This document shows, piece by piece, positions 45,882-56,328 of a stretch of 64,000 nt of DNA. The notes beneath the pieces were generated by a model, which worked only from the letters and a program-made list of their open reading frames with translations, did not search any database and had not been told where the DNA came from. Location of the stretch: NCBI RefSeq assembly GCF_014196525.1, contig NZ_JACIDX010000001.1, positions 124,001 through 188,000 on the forward strand, in the 5' to 3' direction. The translations under genes were made by a program, and so were the position numbers. The stretch's first letter is position 1. Each line of letters opens with the position of its first letter. The stretch is from Novosphingobium sediminicola (lineage in GTDB: Bacteria; Pseudomonadota; Alphaproteobacteria; Sphingomonadales; Sphingomonadaceae).

Positions 45882-46816
45882 GGGTGATACTCCGGCAGCT
45901 TGGGTGGCGAGAGCGCGGCGGCGGCGCCCTGATTATCGATCTTTTCGGTCAGTTCGCGCAGGGCCCGGCTCGCCGCACGCAATTCGCGCACCGCGCCCTC
46001 GGCCTGCGGCAACGTTTCCTCGCGCACGCGGCGGATCGCCGGGTCGGTCTGACCCAGCGTGGATTTGAGCGCATCGGCCGCGCCCTGCGCCGAACGCAGC
46101 GTCTGGTTCAACTGGGCAACCACCGTATTGCCATTGCCGTCAAGCTGGCCATTGAAAGTGGCGGTCAGCTTTTGGAACTCGGCCATCGAATCCTTGGCCT
46201 GCACCAGCGCAGCGTCAAGGTCGGTCACCACCTGCTTCAACTGGGGCGAGGCATCGGCCAGATTGGCGGTCATCCGATTGGTGTTGGCCAGAATGCCCTC
46301 GATATTCTTCTGGTTCTTGTCCGACAGCAGATTGGACAGCTTGTCGGTCAGCGTGCCAATGCGTTCGAGCAATTGCGGCGCGCTGGAGAGCAGATCGCCA
46401 AGGCCCGACAATTTGGTCGGGATCACCGGCGCGCCATCGGGGCCAATGGCGGTGATCGGCGGCTGACCGGGCTTGCCGCCCGCCAATTGGACATTGGAAA
46501 CGCCGGTAAAGCTGCCCTGAATGGTGGCCGTCGTGCCTTGCAGAACAGGGATTTCGCGGCTGATGGCGATGCGCACACGCACCACGCTGGGGTCTTCGGG
46601 CGACAGTTCGATCTCGGTGATCTGGCCTGCGGGCACGCCCTTGTAATTGACCTGCGTCCCCTTGGCCAAACCATCGACTGACTGGCGGAAATAGATATCA
46701 TAGGGCTTGCGTTCATGGCGCGAGAGATGCGCCAGCCACAGCGCAAAGCCCGCCGCCATGGCCAGCAAGATCAGCGTTACCGCCCCTACCCAGATATGAT
46801 TGGCGCGTGTTTCCAT
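45878..46816 (-). CDS. mlaD: MlaD-like MCE-domain protein of a lipid transporter
   Basis: 312 residues from the ATG at 46816. A single N-terminal membrane segment ('IWVGAVTLILLAMAAGFALW') is followed by one MCE domain ('DGLAKGTQVNYKGVPAGQIT'), then a long coiled-coil-like helix ('ILANTNRMTANLADASPQLK' and beyond). It forms a hexameric periplasmic ring that conducts phospholipids. It lies between the ATPase and the lipoprotein genes. The long helical extension beyond the MCE domain is typical of alphaproteobacterial and Pqi-like members. Confidence 0.9.
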   Translation of the reverse strand: METRANHIWVGAVTLILLAMAAGFALWLAHLSRHERKPYDIYFRQSVDGLAKGTQVNYKGVPAGQITEIELSPEDPSVVRVRIAISREIPVLQGTTATIQGSFTGVSNVQLAGGKPGQPPITAIGPDGAPVIPTKLSGLGDLLSSAPQLLERIGTLTDKLSNLLSDKNQKNIEGILANTNRMTANLADASPQLKQVVTDLDAALVQAKDSMAEFQKLTATFNGQLDGNGNTVVAQLNQTLRSAQGAADALKSTLGQTDPAIRRVREETLPQAEGAVRELRAASRALRELTEKIDNQGAAAALSPPKLPEYHP

Positions 46817-46823
46817 CGCTCTA

Positions 46824-47666
46824 CTATGCCTTTGCCGGATTGGGGCTGTCCAGCCCATCGTCTTTGGCCACATGGGTTTGCTCGCCCCCGCGCGACATGA
46901 GCGCCGAGCGGCCGCGCGGCCCGCCGAAATATTCATGGATCCACGGATGGTCGCTGGCCATCAGCTCGGGGATCGTACCTACCGCGATCACGCGCTTGTC
47001 GGCCAGCACGGCCACGCGGTCGCAAATCTCGTGCAGCGTATCGAGGTCGTGGGTGATGAGGAACACCGTCAACCCCAGCGTCTCGTGCAATTCGCGCGTC
47101 AGGCTGTCAAACGCGGCCGCGCCGATGGGGTCGAGGCCCGCCGTCGGCTCGTCCAGAAACAGCAGTTCCGGGTCGAGCGCCAGCGCGCGCGCCAGCCCTG
47201 CGCGCTTCTTCATGCCGCCCGACAGTTCGGAAGGATATTTCGCCGCCGCATTATCGGGCAATCCCGTCAGGCTGACCTTATAACGCGCAATCTCGTGGCG
47301 CAGTTCGGGGTCCATGTCGGGGTAGAATTCTTTCAGCGGCACCTCGACATTTTCCGCCACGGTCAGCGTGGAGAACAACGCCCCGCCCTGAAACAGCACG
47401 CCCCAGCGGCTGCGGATGTCGGCCTCGCCGGGCGCGCGCGGGGCGCCCATTTCACGGCCCAGCACCTCGATCCGCCCGTGGCTGGGCGTCTGAAGCCCGA
47501 TGACCGAGCGCATCAGCACCGATTTGCCCGTGCCCGATCCGCCCACAACGCCGATGATCTCGCCCCGGCGCACATCAAGGTTGAGCCCTTCATGCACGGC
47601 ATGATCGCCAAAGCGGTTTTCCAGATCCTCGATGCGGATCGCCAGATCGGAGGGTGCCTCGCTCAT
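46824..47666 (-). CDS. mlaF: MlaF-like ABC transporter ATPase
   Basis: 280 residues. Walker A 'GGSGTGKSVLMRSV', signature 'LSGGMKKRAGLARAL', and Walker B 'ELLFLDEPTAGLDPI' are in order, with the switch His in 'LITHDLDTLHEI'. It energises the MlaE-like permease. Overlap with the permease stop is four bases (47663-47666) and the gap to the MCE gene is seven bases. The C-terminal 40 residues extend past the usual MlaF length. Confidence 0.93.
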   Translation of the reverse strand: MSEAPSDLAIRIEDLENRFGDHAVHEGLNLDVRRGEIIGVVGGSGTGKSVLMRSVIGLQTPSHGRIEVLGREMGAPRAPGEADIRSRWGVLFQGGALFSTLTVAENVEVPLKEFYPDMDPELRHEIARYKVSLTGLPDNAAAKYPSELSGGMKKRAGLARALALDPELLFLDEPTAGLDPIGAAAFDSLTRELHETLGLTVFLITHDLDTLHEICDRVAVLADKRVIAVGTIPELMASDHPWIHEYFGGPRGRSALMSRGGEQTHVAKDDGLDSPNPAKA

Positions 47667-48775
47667 ATCCAGCCCACCTCGGAAAAGAACACGGCAAAGA
47701 AGGCGTCGATCACGATCACCGCAAAGATCGCCTGTACCACCGCCTGGGTCGTGCGCAGGCCCACTTCCTCACTGCTGCCCTTGACCTGCATGCCCTGATA
47801 GCAACCCGTCATGGCCACGATCAGGCCAAACACCGGCCCCTTGATCAGGCCCACCCACAGGTCGATCAGCGGCACCACCTCCTGTACCCGCGCAAGGAAG
47901 TTGAAAAAGGGAATGTCGAGCGTGAAGGCGCTGATCGTGGCGCCCCCGACAATGGCGATCAGCGCCGAATAAAGCCCCAGCAGAGGCATCATCACCACCG
48001 CCGCCATCACGCGGGGCAGCACCAGCGCCTCCATCGGAGAGACCCCGATGGTGCGCATCGCATCGATTTCCTCGGTCAGCTTCATCGTGCCGATCTGCGC
48101 GGCAAAGGCGCTGCCCGAACGGCCCGCGACCATGATCGCGGTCATCAGCACGCCCAACTCGCGCAGGGAAATGCGACCCGTCAGATTGACCGTGTAAATC
48201 TCGGCGCCAAATTGCTGAAGCTGGACCGCGCCCTGCTGGGCGATCACCACGCCGACAAGGAAGCTCATCAGCCCGACAATCGCCAGCGCATCGACGCCGA
48301 CCAGTTCGGTCTGGCGCACCAAGGCCGTCCAGCGGATGCGCGAAGGATGGCGGATCACATTGCCCAGCGCGGAAATCAACGCGCCAAGGAAGCTCAGGAT
48401 CGCGCCCGAACCGCGCCACAGGCCGATCATCACCAGTCCGACCGTCTCCACGATTCGGAACAGAGGCGGCGCGCGGGGCGGCGCAATCGGCGCATCGCCG
48501 CTGCAACATTTGACCGCCGACATCAGGCGCTCGGCCTTTTCACTGGCGCCCACCACCTGCGCGCCGGCATCGCGCGCAAGGCGCCACACCAGCCACGCCC
48601 CGGCGGTATCGAGTTCTTCGAGCCCGGCAATGTCGAGATCGCTGAATTGCGGGTTTTCGCGGCGCATCGCATGATCGAGTGTGCCGACACTGGCAATCGT
48701 CAGCACGCCTGACAGGGTCAGTGTGGACTTGCCATCGGCATCCGTGGCCAACAAGAATTCGCAATCGGGCGCCAT
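47663..48775 (-). CDS. mlaE: MlaE-like permease with N-terminal STAS-like domain
   Basis: 370 residues from the ATG at 48775, where AAGG lies eight bases upstream; the ATG at 48802 has a poor site. Residues 1 to about 110 look like a STAS/MlaB-type domain ('[20 protein letters not shown]', '[19 protein letters not shown]'). The remainder is the MlaE permease with '[20 protein letters not shown]', '[20 protein letters not shown]' and '[20 protein letters not shown]'. E. coli encodes MlaB separately, so here the regulator and permease are fused. It starts the Mla-like operon. Confidence 0.9.
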   Translation of the reverse strand: MAPDCEFLLATDADGKSTLTLSGVLTIASVGTLDHAMRRENPQFSDLDIAGLEELDTAGAWLVWRLARDAGAQVVGASEKAERLMSAVKCCSGDAPIAPPRAPPLFRIVETVGLVMIGLWRGSGAILSFLGALISALGNVIRHPSRIRWTALVRQTELVGVDALAIVGLMSFLVGVVIAQQGAVQLQQFGAEIYTVNLTGRISLRELGVLMTAIMVAGRSGSAFAAQIGTMKLTEEIDAMRTIGVSPMEALVLPRVMAAVVMMPLLGLYSALIAIVGGATISAFTLDIPFFNFLARVQEVVPLIDLWVGLIKGPVFGLIVAMTGCYQGMQVKGSSEEVGLRTTQAVVQAIFAVIVIDAFFAVFFSEVGWI

Positions 48776-48910
48776 GTAATCAACCTTGTGGGCGAAAATC
48801 ATGCCCCTCGCAAGAGGTGGTTTCGCCCCCTAAGTACGGGTTTACCCGGTGCGCACTTGCGAAAGGGGGGCCTTGCTGGCAAAGGCCGCTGCCAAATAGC
48901 TGGAAATGAC

Positions 48911-51610
48911 ATGACGCAAGAAACCGCCAATATGCTCGACAAGACCTTTGATCCGGCCGGGATCGAAGCCAAGTGGTATGGCCATTGGGAGGCGAACAAT
49001 CTGTTCCGCCCCGAGCGCCCCGATGCGGCGCCCTTTACCATCGTCAACCCGCCGCCAAACGTGACGGGGTCGCTGCATATCGGCCATGCACTGGACAATA
49101 CGCTTCAGGACATCGTCATCCGTTACGAGCGTCTGCGCGGCAAGGATGCGCTCTGGGTGGTGGGTACGGACCATGCCGGCATTGCAACCCAGATGGTGGT
49201 CGAGCGCCAGATGGAGGCGCGTCAGGACAAGCGCACAAATTACACACGCGAAGGTTTCATCGAAAAGGTCTGGGAATGGAAAGCCGAGAGCGGCGGCACC
49301 ATCACCGGCCAGTTGCGCCGTCTGGGCTGTTCGATGGACTGGAGCCGCGAACAGTTCACGATGGACCCGCATTTCACCCGCGCGGTGGTGAAGGTCTTTG
49401 TCGACCTCTATAATCAGGGGCTGATCTATCGCGACAAGCGTCTGGTCAACTGGGACCCCAAGCTCAAGACCGCGATTTCCGACCTTGAGGTGGAAACGCG
49501 CGAGGTTCAGGGCAATTTCTGGAAGTTCCGCTATCCGCTGGCAGACGGCGTGACGCTGGCTGATGGGCGCGATCATATCGTGGTGGCCACCACGCGGCCG
49601 GAGACCATGCTGGCCGATATGGCCGTGGCGGTTCACCCCGATGACGAGCGCTACAATTCCGTCATCGGCAAATTCGTCAAGCTGCCGATCACGGGCCGTC
49701 TGATCCCGATTGTGGCCGATGAACATGCCGATCCGGCGCTGGGCACGGGCGCGGTCAAGATCACGCCGGGCCATGACTTCAACGACTTTGAGGTCGGCAA
49801 GCGCGCGGGGATCGCCGCGAACCAGATGCTCAACATGCTCGATGCCGACGCCAATGTGGTGCAGGTGGCCGATGGGCTGATCCCGGCCGAGTTCTTAGGG
49901 CTGGAGCGCTTTGACGCGCGCAAGGCGGTTGTGGCGCGGCTCAAGGCCGAGGGCCTGCTGGTGCCGCATGTCACCAAAAACAAGGAAGGCGAAGAGGTCG
50001 AGCATGATGCCGAACCTCGCGTGATCCAGACGCCTTATGGCGACCGCGGCGGCGTGGTGATCGAACCCTGGCTGACCGATCAGTGGTACGTGAATGCCGC
50101 CGTGCTGGCGCAAAAGCCGATTGAGGCGGTGCGCAGCGGCGCCATCGAGATCGTGCCCAAGAGCTGGGAAAAGACCTTCTTCAACTGGATGGAAAACATC
50201 CAGCCCTGGTGCGTGTCGCGTCAGCTCTGGTGGGGCCATCGCATTCCGGCGTGGTATGCCGAGGATGGCGAAATCTTCGTCGCGGAAACCGAGGAAGAGG
50301 CGCAGGCTCTGGCAGGCAACAAGGCGCTGACCCGCGATTCCGACGTGCTCGACACGTGGTTCTCCTCGGCGCTGTGGCCCTTTGCCACACTGGGCTGGCC
50401 CGATGAGGACGCGCCGCTGCTGAAAAAGCACTATCCTAACGATCTGCTGGTGTCGGGCTTTGACATCCTGTTCTTCTGGGATGCGCGCATGGCGATGCAG
50501 GGCATGCACTTCATGAAGGAAGTGCCGTGGAAGAAGCTCTATCTGCACGGGCTGGTGCGCGCGGCCGATGGCGCGAAAATGTCCAAGTCCAAGGGCAATG
50601 TCGTCGATCCGCTGGGCCTGATCGACCAGTATGGCGCGGATGCTCTGCGCTTCTTCATGGCGGCGATGGAATCGCAGGGCCGCGATGTGAAGATGGATGA
50701 AAAGCGCGTCGAGGGTTATCGCAACTTTGCGACCAAGCTCTGGAATGCCGCGCGTTTCTGTCAGTCGAACGGCATCACGGCGTCCACCTCGGTGGCCGCT
50801 CCGCAAGCCACTAGCGCGGTCAACAAGTGGATCATCGGCGAGGTGGTCGAAACCGTTGCCGCGCTTGACAAGGCGATGGAAGACCTGCGCTTTGATGCGG
50901 CGGCCAGCGCGATCTATCAGTTCGTGTGGAACAGCTTCTGCGACTGGTACATCGAGCTGATCAAGGGTTCGTTCGATGAGGAAACCAAGGCGGTGGCCGG
51001 TTGGGTGCTGGATCAGATTCTGGTCATGCTCCACCCCTTCATGCCCTTCGTCACCGAGGAACTGTGGAGCAAGCTGGGCGCGCGCGATGGAGAGTTGATC
51101 GTGGCGGCATGGCCCGCCCCGGCCGCGCAGGTGGACGCCGAGGCCAAGCGCGAGGTCGAATGGCTGATCGCGCTGATCGGCAATCTGCGCGGGGCCAAGG
51201 TGGAACTGGGTCTTGCGCCCGGCTCGCGCCTTACCGCCTATCTGCCCGATCCGAGCGAAGCCACGCGCGGCATCATCACCCGCAACCCGGTGGCGATTGA
51301 CCGTCTGGCCCGTCTGGATGCGATCCACTTTGCCCCGGCGCCTGCGGGCGCGGCGATGCAGGTGGGCGCAGGCGACGCCAATATCATCGTTCCGCTCGAA
51401 GGGCTGATCGACGTGGCGGCGGAAAAGGCGCGGCTGGCCAAGGCCTTGGCCGCGAGCGAAAAGGAGCGCGATTCGCTCGCCAAGCGCCTGTCGAACCCGG
51501 CCTTTGTTGAAAAGGCCAAGCCCGAGGCCATCGACAAGGCCCGCGCCGACCATGCCCATCACAGCGCCGAGGCCACGCGCCTTGCCGCCGCGCTGGCGCG
51601 TTTGGGATAA
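48911..51610 (+). CDS. valS: Valyl-tRNA synthetase
   Basis: 899 residues from the ATG at 48911 with GGAAATGAC upstream. The HIGH motif is in '[20 protein letters not shown]', the editing domain has '[20 protein letters not shown]', and the KMSKS loop is '[17 protein letters not shown]'. The C-terminal coiled-coil arm typical of ValRS is present ('[20 protein letters not shown]'). The following queE starts 10 nt downstream, so they may be co-transcribed. The longer in-frame start at 48788 would overlap the divergent permease promoter region and is not needed. Confidence 0.97.
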   Translation: MTQETANMLDKTFDPAGIEAKWYGHWEANNLFRPERPDAAPFTIVNPPPNVTGSLHIGHALDNTLQDIVIRYERLRGKDALWVVGTDHAGIATQMVVERQMEARQDKRTNYTREGFIEKVWEWKAESGGTITGQLRRLGCSMDWSREQFTMDPHFTRAVVKVFVDLYNQGLIYRDKRLVNWDPKLKTAISDLEVETREVQGNFWKFRYPLADGVTLADGRDHIVVATTRPETMLADMAVAVHPDDERYNSVIGKFVKLPITGRLIPIVADEHADPALGTGAVKITPGHDFNDFEVGKRAGIAANQMLNMLDADANVVQVADGLIPAEFLGLERFDARKAVVARLKAEGLLVPHVTKNKEGEEVEHDAEPRVIQTPYGDRGGVVIEPWLTDQWYVNAAVLAQKPIEAVRSGAIEIVPKSWEKTFFNWMENIQPWCVSRQLWWGHRIPAWYAEDGEIFVAETEEEAQALAGNKALTRDSDVLDTWFSSALWPFATLGWPDEDAPLLKKHYPNDLLVSGFDILFFWDARMAMQGMHFMKEVPWKKLYLHGLVRAADGAKMSKSKGNVVDPLGLIDQYGADALRFFMAAMESQGRDVKMDEKRVEGYRNFATKLWNAARFCQSNGITASTSVAAPQATSAVNKWIIGEVVETVAALDKAMEDLRFDAAASAIYQFVWNSFCDWYIELIKGSFDEETKAVAGWVLDQILVMLHPFMPFVTEELWSKLGARDGELIVAAWPAPAAQVDAEAKREVEWLIALIGNLRGAKVELGLAPGSRLTAYLPDPSEATRGIITRNPVAIDRLARLDAIHFAPAPAGAAMQVGAGDANIIVPLEGLIDVAAEKARLAKALAASEKERDSLAKRLSNPAFVEKAKPEAIDKARADHAHHSAEATRLAAALARLG

Positions 51611-51620
51611 TGCTGGCCCG

Positions 51621-52364
51621 ATGACTCTGGCACTCGCAACGATCACTCCGGGCAAACCGGAAATCTTTGCAGCCTTGCAAGGTGAAGGGGCGTCCATCGG
51701 GCGCCCCTGCGTCTTCCTGCGCCTGTCGCGCTGCAATCTGGCGTGTACGTGGTGCGATACGGCCTACACTTGGCGCTTTGAGGGCGACAACCGGCCCCAC
51801 AAGGACGGGATCGCCTTTGACCGGGCCGACAATCAGCTGGTCTGGGAAGAAGCGGCGGTTGCCGAGGCGATTCACGCCTTTGGCCAAAGCCGACTCGTCA
51901 TCACCGGGGGCGAGCCTCTGCTTCAGGCCCCGGCCCTTGTGCGGATGCTCGATCATCTTTTTGCGCTGGGCGATTATCAGGTCGAGATCGAGACGAATGG
52001 CTCGGTCGTCCCTTCCGAAGCGCTGGCCGCGCGGGTGGGGCAATATAATGTCAGCCCCAAGCTGAGCCATTCCGGCAACCCGCGCGATCTGGCCATCCGG
52101 CCCGAGGCTTTGCGCTTTTTTGCCCAATATCCCAAAGCCTTCTTCAAATTCGTCGTCGCCACCCCGGATGATGTCGAAGAGGTCGCCGCGCTGGCGGCCG
52201 AGCATGACCTGCCTGCCGAGCGCATCTTCCTGATGTCCGAGGGGCGCGACCCGGAAACTCTGCGCGCGCGAATGGTATGGATTGCTGATCTTTGTCTGCA
52301 GCGCGGCTATGCGATGACAGACCGCTTGCATATTCATCTTTCCGGCGACACCAGAGGCACATGA
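51621..52364 (+). CDS. queE: 7-carboxy-7-deazaguanine synthase (radical SAM)
   Basis: 247 residues from the ATG at 51621. The radical-SAM cysteine motif occurs as 'RLSRCNLACTWCDTAYTW' (CxxxCxxC), preceded by 'FAALQGEGASIGRPCVFLR'. The SAM/substrate region 'LVITGGEPLLQAPALVRML' follows. QueE rearranges 6-carboxytetrahydropterin into 7-carboxy-7-deazaguanine for queuosine. Its stop overlaps the MATE gene start by four bases (ATGA). A longer reading would begin inside valS and is rejected. Confidence 0.95.
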   Translation: MTLALATITPGKPEIFAALQGEGASIGRPCVFLRLSRCNLACTWCDTAYTWRFEGDNRPHKDGIAFDRADNQLVWEEAAVAEAIHAFGQSRLVITGGEPLLQAPALVRMLDHLFALGDYQVEIETNGSVVPSEALAARVGQYNVSPKLSHSGNPRDLAIRPEALRFFAQYPKAFFKFVVATPDDVEEVAALAAEHDLPAERIFLMSEGRDPETLRARMVWIADLCLQRGYAMTDRLHIHLSGDTRGT

Positions 52365-53788
52365 GCGAATTTGTCACCGAAGAAGCGCCGCCTTCCGATG
52401 CGCGCCCCCATGGCCATGCCACCCCGATGCGGGGCGATCTGACGCAGGGGCCGATCCTGAAAACGCTGTTGCTGTTTTCGATTCCCACGTTGCTTTCCAA
52501 CCTGTTGCAAACGCTCAACGGCACGGTCAACTCGATCTGGGTGGGCAAGCTGATCGGGGAAAGCGCGCTGGCGGCCACGGCCAATGTCAACATCATCATG
52601 TTCCTGATGATGGCCACGGTGTTCGGCTTTGGCATGGCCACGACCGTGCGCGTGGGGCAATCTTTCGGCGCGCGCGATATGGACAGCGCGCGGGTGACTT
52701 TCGGCTCGGGCATGGGATTTTGCGTGGCGCTCTCGGTGCTGATCGGCATCATCGGATCGGTGCTGGCGCCCAAATTGCTCCACCTGATGGCCACGCCCGA
52801 GGCAAGCCGGATCGAGGCGCTCGACTATCTGCGCGTGGTGTTCATCACCATGCCGTTTGGGTCGATCTCGATCATGCTCTCGATGGGGATGCGGGGCGTG
52901 GGCGATGCCAAGGTGCCGCTTTTCGCGATGATCCTGACTGTGCTGATCGACATCACGATGAACCCGCTGCTGATCCGCGGCTTTGGCCCGATCCCGGCGA
53001 TGGGGATTTCGGGTTCGGCATGGTCCACGGCGGCGGCCAATTTCGCCGGGGCGGCGCTGATGCTGGGCTGGATCTATGCGCGCGATCTGCCTTTGCGGCT
53101 GCGCGGGGGCGAATGGGCCTATCTGCGCCCGCGCGAGGATGAGTTGCGCTTCATCATCGCCAAGGGATTGCCGATGGGTGCGCAGATGCTGCTCGTCTCC
53201 TCGGCGGGTCTGGTGATGGTCGGCCTGGTCAACCGCGAAGGCGTGGCGACGGCGGCGGCTTACGGCGCCTCGATGCAATTGTGGAACTATCTGCAAATGC
53301 CCGCCTTTGCCATTGCCAGCGCGGTTTCGGCCATGGTGGCGCAGAACGTAGGCGCAGGGCTGCACAAGCGGGTCAGCAAGATCACCATGCGCGGGCTGAT
53401 CGTGAATGAGAGCGTGACGGTAACGCTGGCGGTGCTGATCGTGATCTTCGATGCGCCGCTCTTGCGGATGTTCCTTGTGCCCGGCAGCCCCTCGATTCCC
53501 ATCGCTCAGCATATGCAGCCGATCGTGAGCGTTTCCTTCGTGCTGTTTGGCATCATGATGATCCTGACCGGCACGATGCGGGCCTATGGCGCGGTGATCA
53601 TCCCGCTCGTCATCATGTTTGTGGCGATGTATCCGGCGCGTGTCGGCTTTTACTTCGCGGCCTTCCCCTACCTTGGGGCCGAGGCTTTGTGGTATGCCTA
53701 TCCGTTCAGCGCGGTGGTGGCCGTGGCGATGACCAGCGCAATCTATCTGCGCGGAAACTGGCGCAAGGTGACGCCCAAGGCCCGCTGA
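52361..53788 (+). CDS. MATE-family efflux transporter
   Basis: 475 residues from the ATG at 52361, overlapping the queE stop. Two halves of six hydrophobic segments are visible, for example 'SIPTLLSNLLQTLNGTVNSI' and 'GLPMGAQMLLVSSAGLVMVG' at the start of each half. The N-terminal 25 residues are polar and His/Asp-rich. It resembles the NorM/DinF-type MATE proteins that export cationic drugs by Na+ or H+ exchange. The gene ends exactly where the convergent HerA-like gene ends (TGA then TCA at 53786-53791). Confidence 0.92.
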   Translation: MSEFVTEEAPPSDARPHGHATPMRGDLTQGPILKTLLLFSIPTLLSNLLQTLNGTVNSIWVGKLIGESALAATANVNIIMFLMMATVFGFGMATTVRVGQSFGARDMDSARVTFGSGMGFCVALSVLIGIIGSVLAPKLLHLMATPEASRIEALDYLRVVFITMPFGSISIMLSMGMRGVGDAKVPLFAMILTVLIDITMNPLLIRGFGPIPAMGISGSAWSTAAANFAGAALMLGWIYARDLPLRLRGGEWAYLRPREDELRFIIAKGLPMGAQMLLVSSAGLVMVGLVNREGVATAAAYGASMQLWNYLQMPAFAIASAVSAMVAQNVGAGLHKRVSKITMRGLIVNESVTVTLAVLIVIFDAPLLRMFLVPGSPSIPIAQHMQPIVSVSFVLFGIMMILTGTMRAYGAVIIPLVIMFVAMYPARVGFYFAAFPYLGAEALWYAYPFSAVVAVAMTSAIYLRGNWRKVTPKAR

Positions 53789-55483
53789 TCAGCGCCCTTG
53801 GGTGCGCCAGCGCTGGACGGTGCGCATCACCATCTGGTGATCGTCGCCGCTCTGGCGCCATAGCTGGCTGAAAGACGGATCGGAGGAGGCGGGCCGCTTG
53901 GCTTCCTCCAGATCGTCAAAGGATACGCGCATCGGGATCGCCACGCCCTCACCGCAGATGATGCATTCGCGGTTGCGCAAGGCCGGGATCGAATCGAGAA
54001 AGCCGCGCGCGCCCTCAGGCATGGCCGCGCGCACGAAGGCCTGATCGCGCTCGTTGTTCAACCGCATCGACAGGATCGTGCCGCACTGGCTCAGCACGCC
54101 CTCGGCAAGGTCGGAGGGCCGCTGGGTCACAAGGCCCAGCGAGACGCCATATTTGCGCCCCTCCTTGGCGATGCGCGACAGGATGCGGCCCACCGAAGAG
54201 CCATCGGCATTCTTCTCATTGGGCACATAGCGATGTGCTTCCTCGCACACCAGCAGGATGGGGCGGGTATCCTCCTCGCGCGCCCAGATCGAGAAATCGA
54301 ACACCAGCCGCGAGAGCAGCGCCACCACCGTCGAGGTCACCTCCGAGGGCACGCCCGACACGTCGATGATCGCAATCGGCTGTCCCGCCGAAGGCAAGCG
54401 GAACATGCGCGAGAGCACGTCCACCATCGTGTCGCCCACCAGCATGCCAGAAAACAGGAAGTTGAACCGCGGATCGCCCCGCAATTCGTCGATGCGGCTT
54501 TTCAGCCGGACATAGGGCGCGGTGGTGGTCGCCTTTTCCAGCTTGCCCATCTCATTATGCAAAATCGCCTGAAGATCGCTGATCAGATAGGGCACCGGCG
54601 AATCCACCGTGATCCGCCCGCCCAGCGCTTCGGCCAGACGGTTCTTCTGCCGCGCCGCCAGCAGGCATTTGCCAAGGATCTCGGCATCGACCTGCCGGTT
54701 ATCGCCCTGACTCGACAGGAGGATCTCGCAATGCTCCTCGAAATTCATCAGCCAATAGGGCAATTGCAGGTTCGACACGTCAAGGATCAGCCCCGTATGC
54801 CGAAAGGCGCTGGCATATTCGCCATGCGGGTCGATCATCAGAATATGGCCCTGAGGTGCCAGTTCACAGATCCGATGCAGGATCAGCGCCAGCGCGGTCG
54901 ACTTGCCCGTGCCGGTCGAGCCCAGCAAAGCGAAATGCTTACCCAACAGCGAATCGATATAGAGGCTGGCGCGGATCGTCGTGGTGGGATGAACCTTGCC
55001 GACATTCACCACCGCGCGCCCATCGCCCGAATAGATCCGGCGCAGATCGCCGGTGCCGGCCGGATAGGCCAGCGCGCCAGGCAGAGGATATTGAGTCACC
55101 CCGCGCCGAAAGCTGGTCAGCGCGCCGGTTTGCGGATCGACCGCCCCCTCGCCCAGAAAATCGACCGTGGCGATGATGCCCTCATCGGCCCGCCGCCCCT
55201 GCTTCTGATCACGGATACTGGCCAGCAGGCAGTTCGAACCGGCCATGATGCGGATCTGGCTGCCGACAAGACCTGATTGCGCGATGGACGGATCAACATC
55301 CGCGCCGCATTCGGCCAGACGCTGCAGATCGAGCGCGATCAGCCCGCCCGCGCCGGAAATTTCCAGAACCACACCCATCGGTTGGGACGCATTGGACACG
55401 GCATCATGCCCGCCCAGCCCCGCCCGGTCTGTGCCTTGCGCCTCATAGACGGCGCTATAGCCCGGATTGGCCATGTCATTCAT
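53789..55483 (-). CDS. HerA-like ATP-binding protein (DUF87)
   Basis: 564 residues. A Walker A 'ALLGSTGTGKSTALALILHR' and Walker B-like 'RPILLVCEEAHRYVPNEKN' frame the P-loop core, with 'LGLVTQRPSDLAEGVLSQCG' as the arginine-finger/sensor region. HerA/FtsK-superfamily ATPases form hexameric rings that move DNA, commonly with NurA in archaea; bacterial relatives pair with Sir2 or other partners in defence. Here no partner gene is next to it, so the role is open. Convergent with no gap to the MATE gene. Confidence 0.88.
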   Translation of the reverse strand: MNDMANPGYSAVYEAQGTDRAGLGGHDAVSNASQPMGVVLEISGAGGLIALDLQRLAECGADVDPSIAQSGLVGSQIRIMAGSNCLLASIRDQKQGRRADEGIIATVDFLGEGAVDPQTGALTSFRRGVTQYPLPGALAYPAGTGDLRRIYSGDGRAVVNVGKVHPTTTIRASLYIDSLLGKHFALLGSTGTGKSTALALILHRICELAPQGHILMIDPHGEYASAFRHTGLILDVSNLQLPYWLMNFEEHCEILLSSQGDNRQVDAEILGKCLLAARQKNRLAEALGGRITVDSPVPYLISDLQAILHNEMGKLEKATTTAPYVRLKSRIDELRGDPRFNFLFSGMLVGDTMVDVLSRMFRLPSAGQPIAIIDVSGVPSEVTSTVVALLSRLVFDFSIWAREEDTRPILLVCEEAHRYVPNEKNADGSSVGRILSRIAKEGRKYGVSLGLVTQRPSDLAEGVLSQCGTILSMRLNNERDQAFVRAAMPEGARGFLDSIPALRNRECIICGEGVAIPMRVSFDDLEEAKRPASSDPSFSQLWRQSGDDHQMVMRTVQRWRTQGR

Positions 55484-55575
55484 GCCAATCCGCCCTTTTT
55501 CGAGATGCGAACCCCTGTCATTGCAGCAAGAGATAGGACCGGAGAGGTTAATATTAGGCTTAATTTTCGCCCAAC

Positions 55576-56328
55576 TCAGAAGAGCGCAAAAAGCCGCCCC
55601 GCGATCCAGCCCATCACCACCGAAACCGCCACCGCCATCAAGCCATAGGCGAGCGCCGCTCTTTGCGAAAAATCGGCGACGGCTTTTTCAAAACCCTGCT
55701 TGCCCACCTCCACCCGCGCGGTCGCCGATGCCACCACCCGCCCCTTGCGCACCGCAAAGGTCTCGGCAGTATAGACGCCGGGCTGCACACTGGAGGGCAG
55801 GTCGATGCGGGCGGAATAAAGCACCCCGCCATTGATGGTTACGCCCGAATCGTCCTGATGAAACAAGCCCTGCCGCTGCATCAGATCGACAAGGCCCTTG
55901 GCGAAATGGGTTTCGCGCGCGGGGTCGATGCTGTCGCTGGGCGACAGTTGCAGCGAATCGAGGCCCAACTGGTAAATGGCCGCCGTGCGCGGGTCGGTGA
56001 TTTGCCGGATCGGTCGATTGGCCACCACGGCATAGAAACTGGGCACCGAACGCAGCGTGGTATATTCGGCGTTGACCCACATGCCCGCCACCTTGCGCTT
56101 TTCGCGCAGGACCATCTGGCGCGCGGGCCCTTCGAGCACCACCACCACATCGTAATCGCGCACCGCATTGGCGCCTTCGGGCGAGGTGATCGCGCCGAAC
56201 AGCAGCAATTGCGCCCCGGTAAAGCCCTGACGCAATTCGATGCGATGCTGCGAAATATCGGTGACCAGCACCGGCTCGCTGGCTCCGGTCAGCAGGAAAA
56301 AAGCGAGCAGGGCCAGCAGGCGCTTCAC
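55576..56328 (-). CDS. TIGR02186-type periplasmic/membrane protein
   Basis: 250 residues with a signal peptide at the N-terminus ('LLALLAFFLLTGASEP') and one C-terminal membrane segment ('ALAYGLMAVAVSVVMGWIAG'). The middle, with 'LRQGFTGAQLLLFGAITSPE' and 'REKRKVAGMWVNAEYTTLRS', matches the TIGR02186 family, which is nearly always found next to a TauE/SafE transporter. The two genes overlap here by four bases. It may be the periplasmic partner of that exporter. No biochemistry is known to me. Confidence 0.87.
   Translation of the reverse strand: MKRLLALLAFFLLTGASEPVLVTDISQHRIELRQGFTGAQLLLFGAITSPEGANAVRDYDVVVVLEGPARQMVLREKRKVAGMWVNAEYTTLRSVPSFYAVVANRPIRQITDPRTAAIYQLGLDSLQLSPSDSIDPARETHFAKGLVDLMQRQGLFHQDDSGVTINGGVLYSARIDLPSSVQPGVYTAETFAVRKGRVVASATARVEVGKQGFEKAVADFSQRAALAYGLMAVAVSVVMGWIAGRLFALF

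Noticed and set aside
48776..48910. Longer starts for valS (48788) and the permease (48802)
   Set aside because: Both extensions lie in the short divergent promoter gap, lack family similarity, and have poorer ribosome binding sites.
49895..51736. A 613-codon minus-strand frame inside valS
   Set aside because: Antisense shadow of valS with low-complexity, His/Arg-rich translation.
53789..55483. The HerA-like ATPase as part of a phage-defence system
   Set aside because: No Sir2, NurA, DUF4297 or other partner gene is adjacent; neighbours are a MATE pump and a TauE pair.
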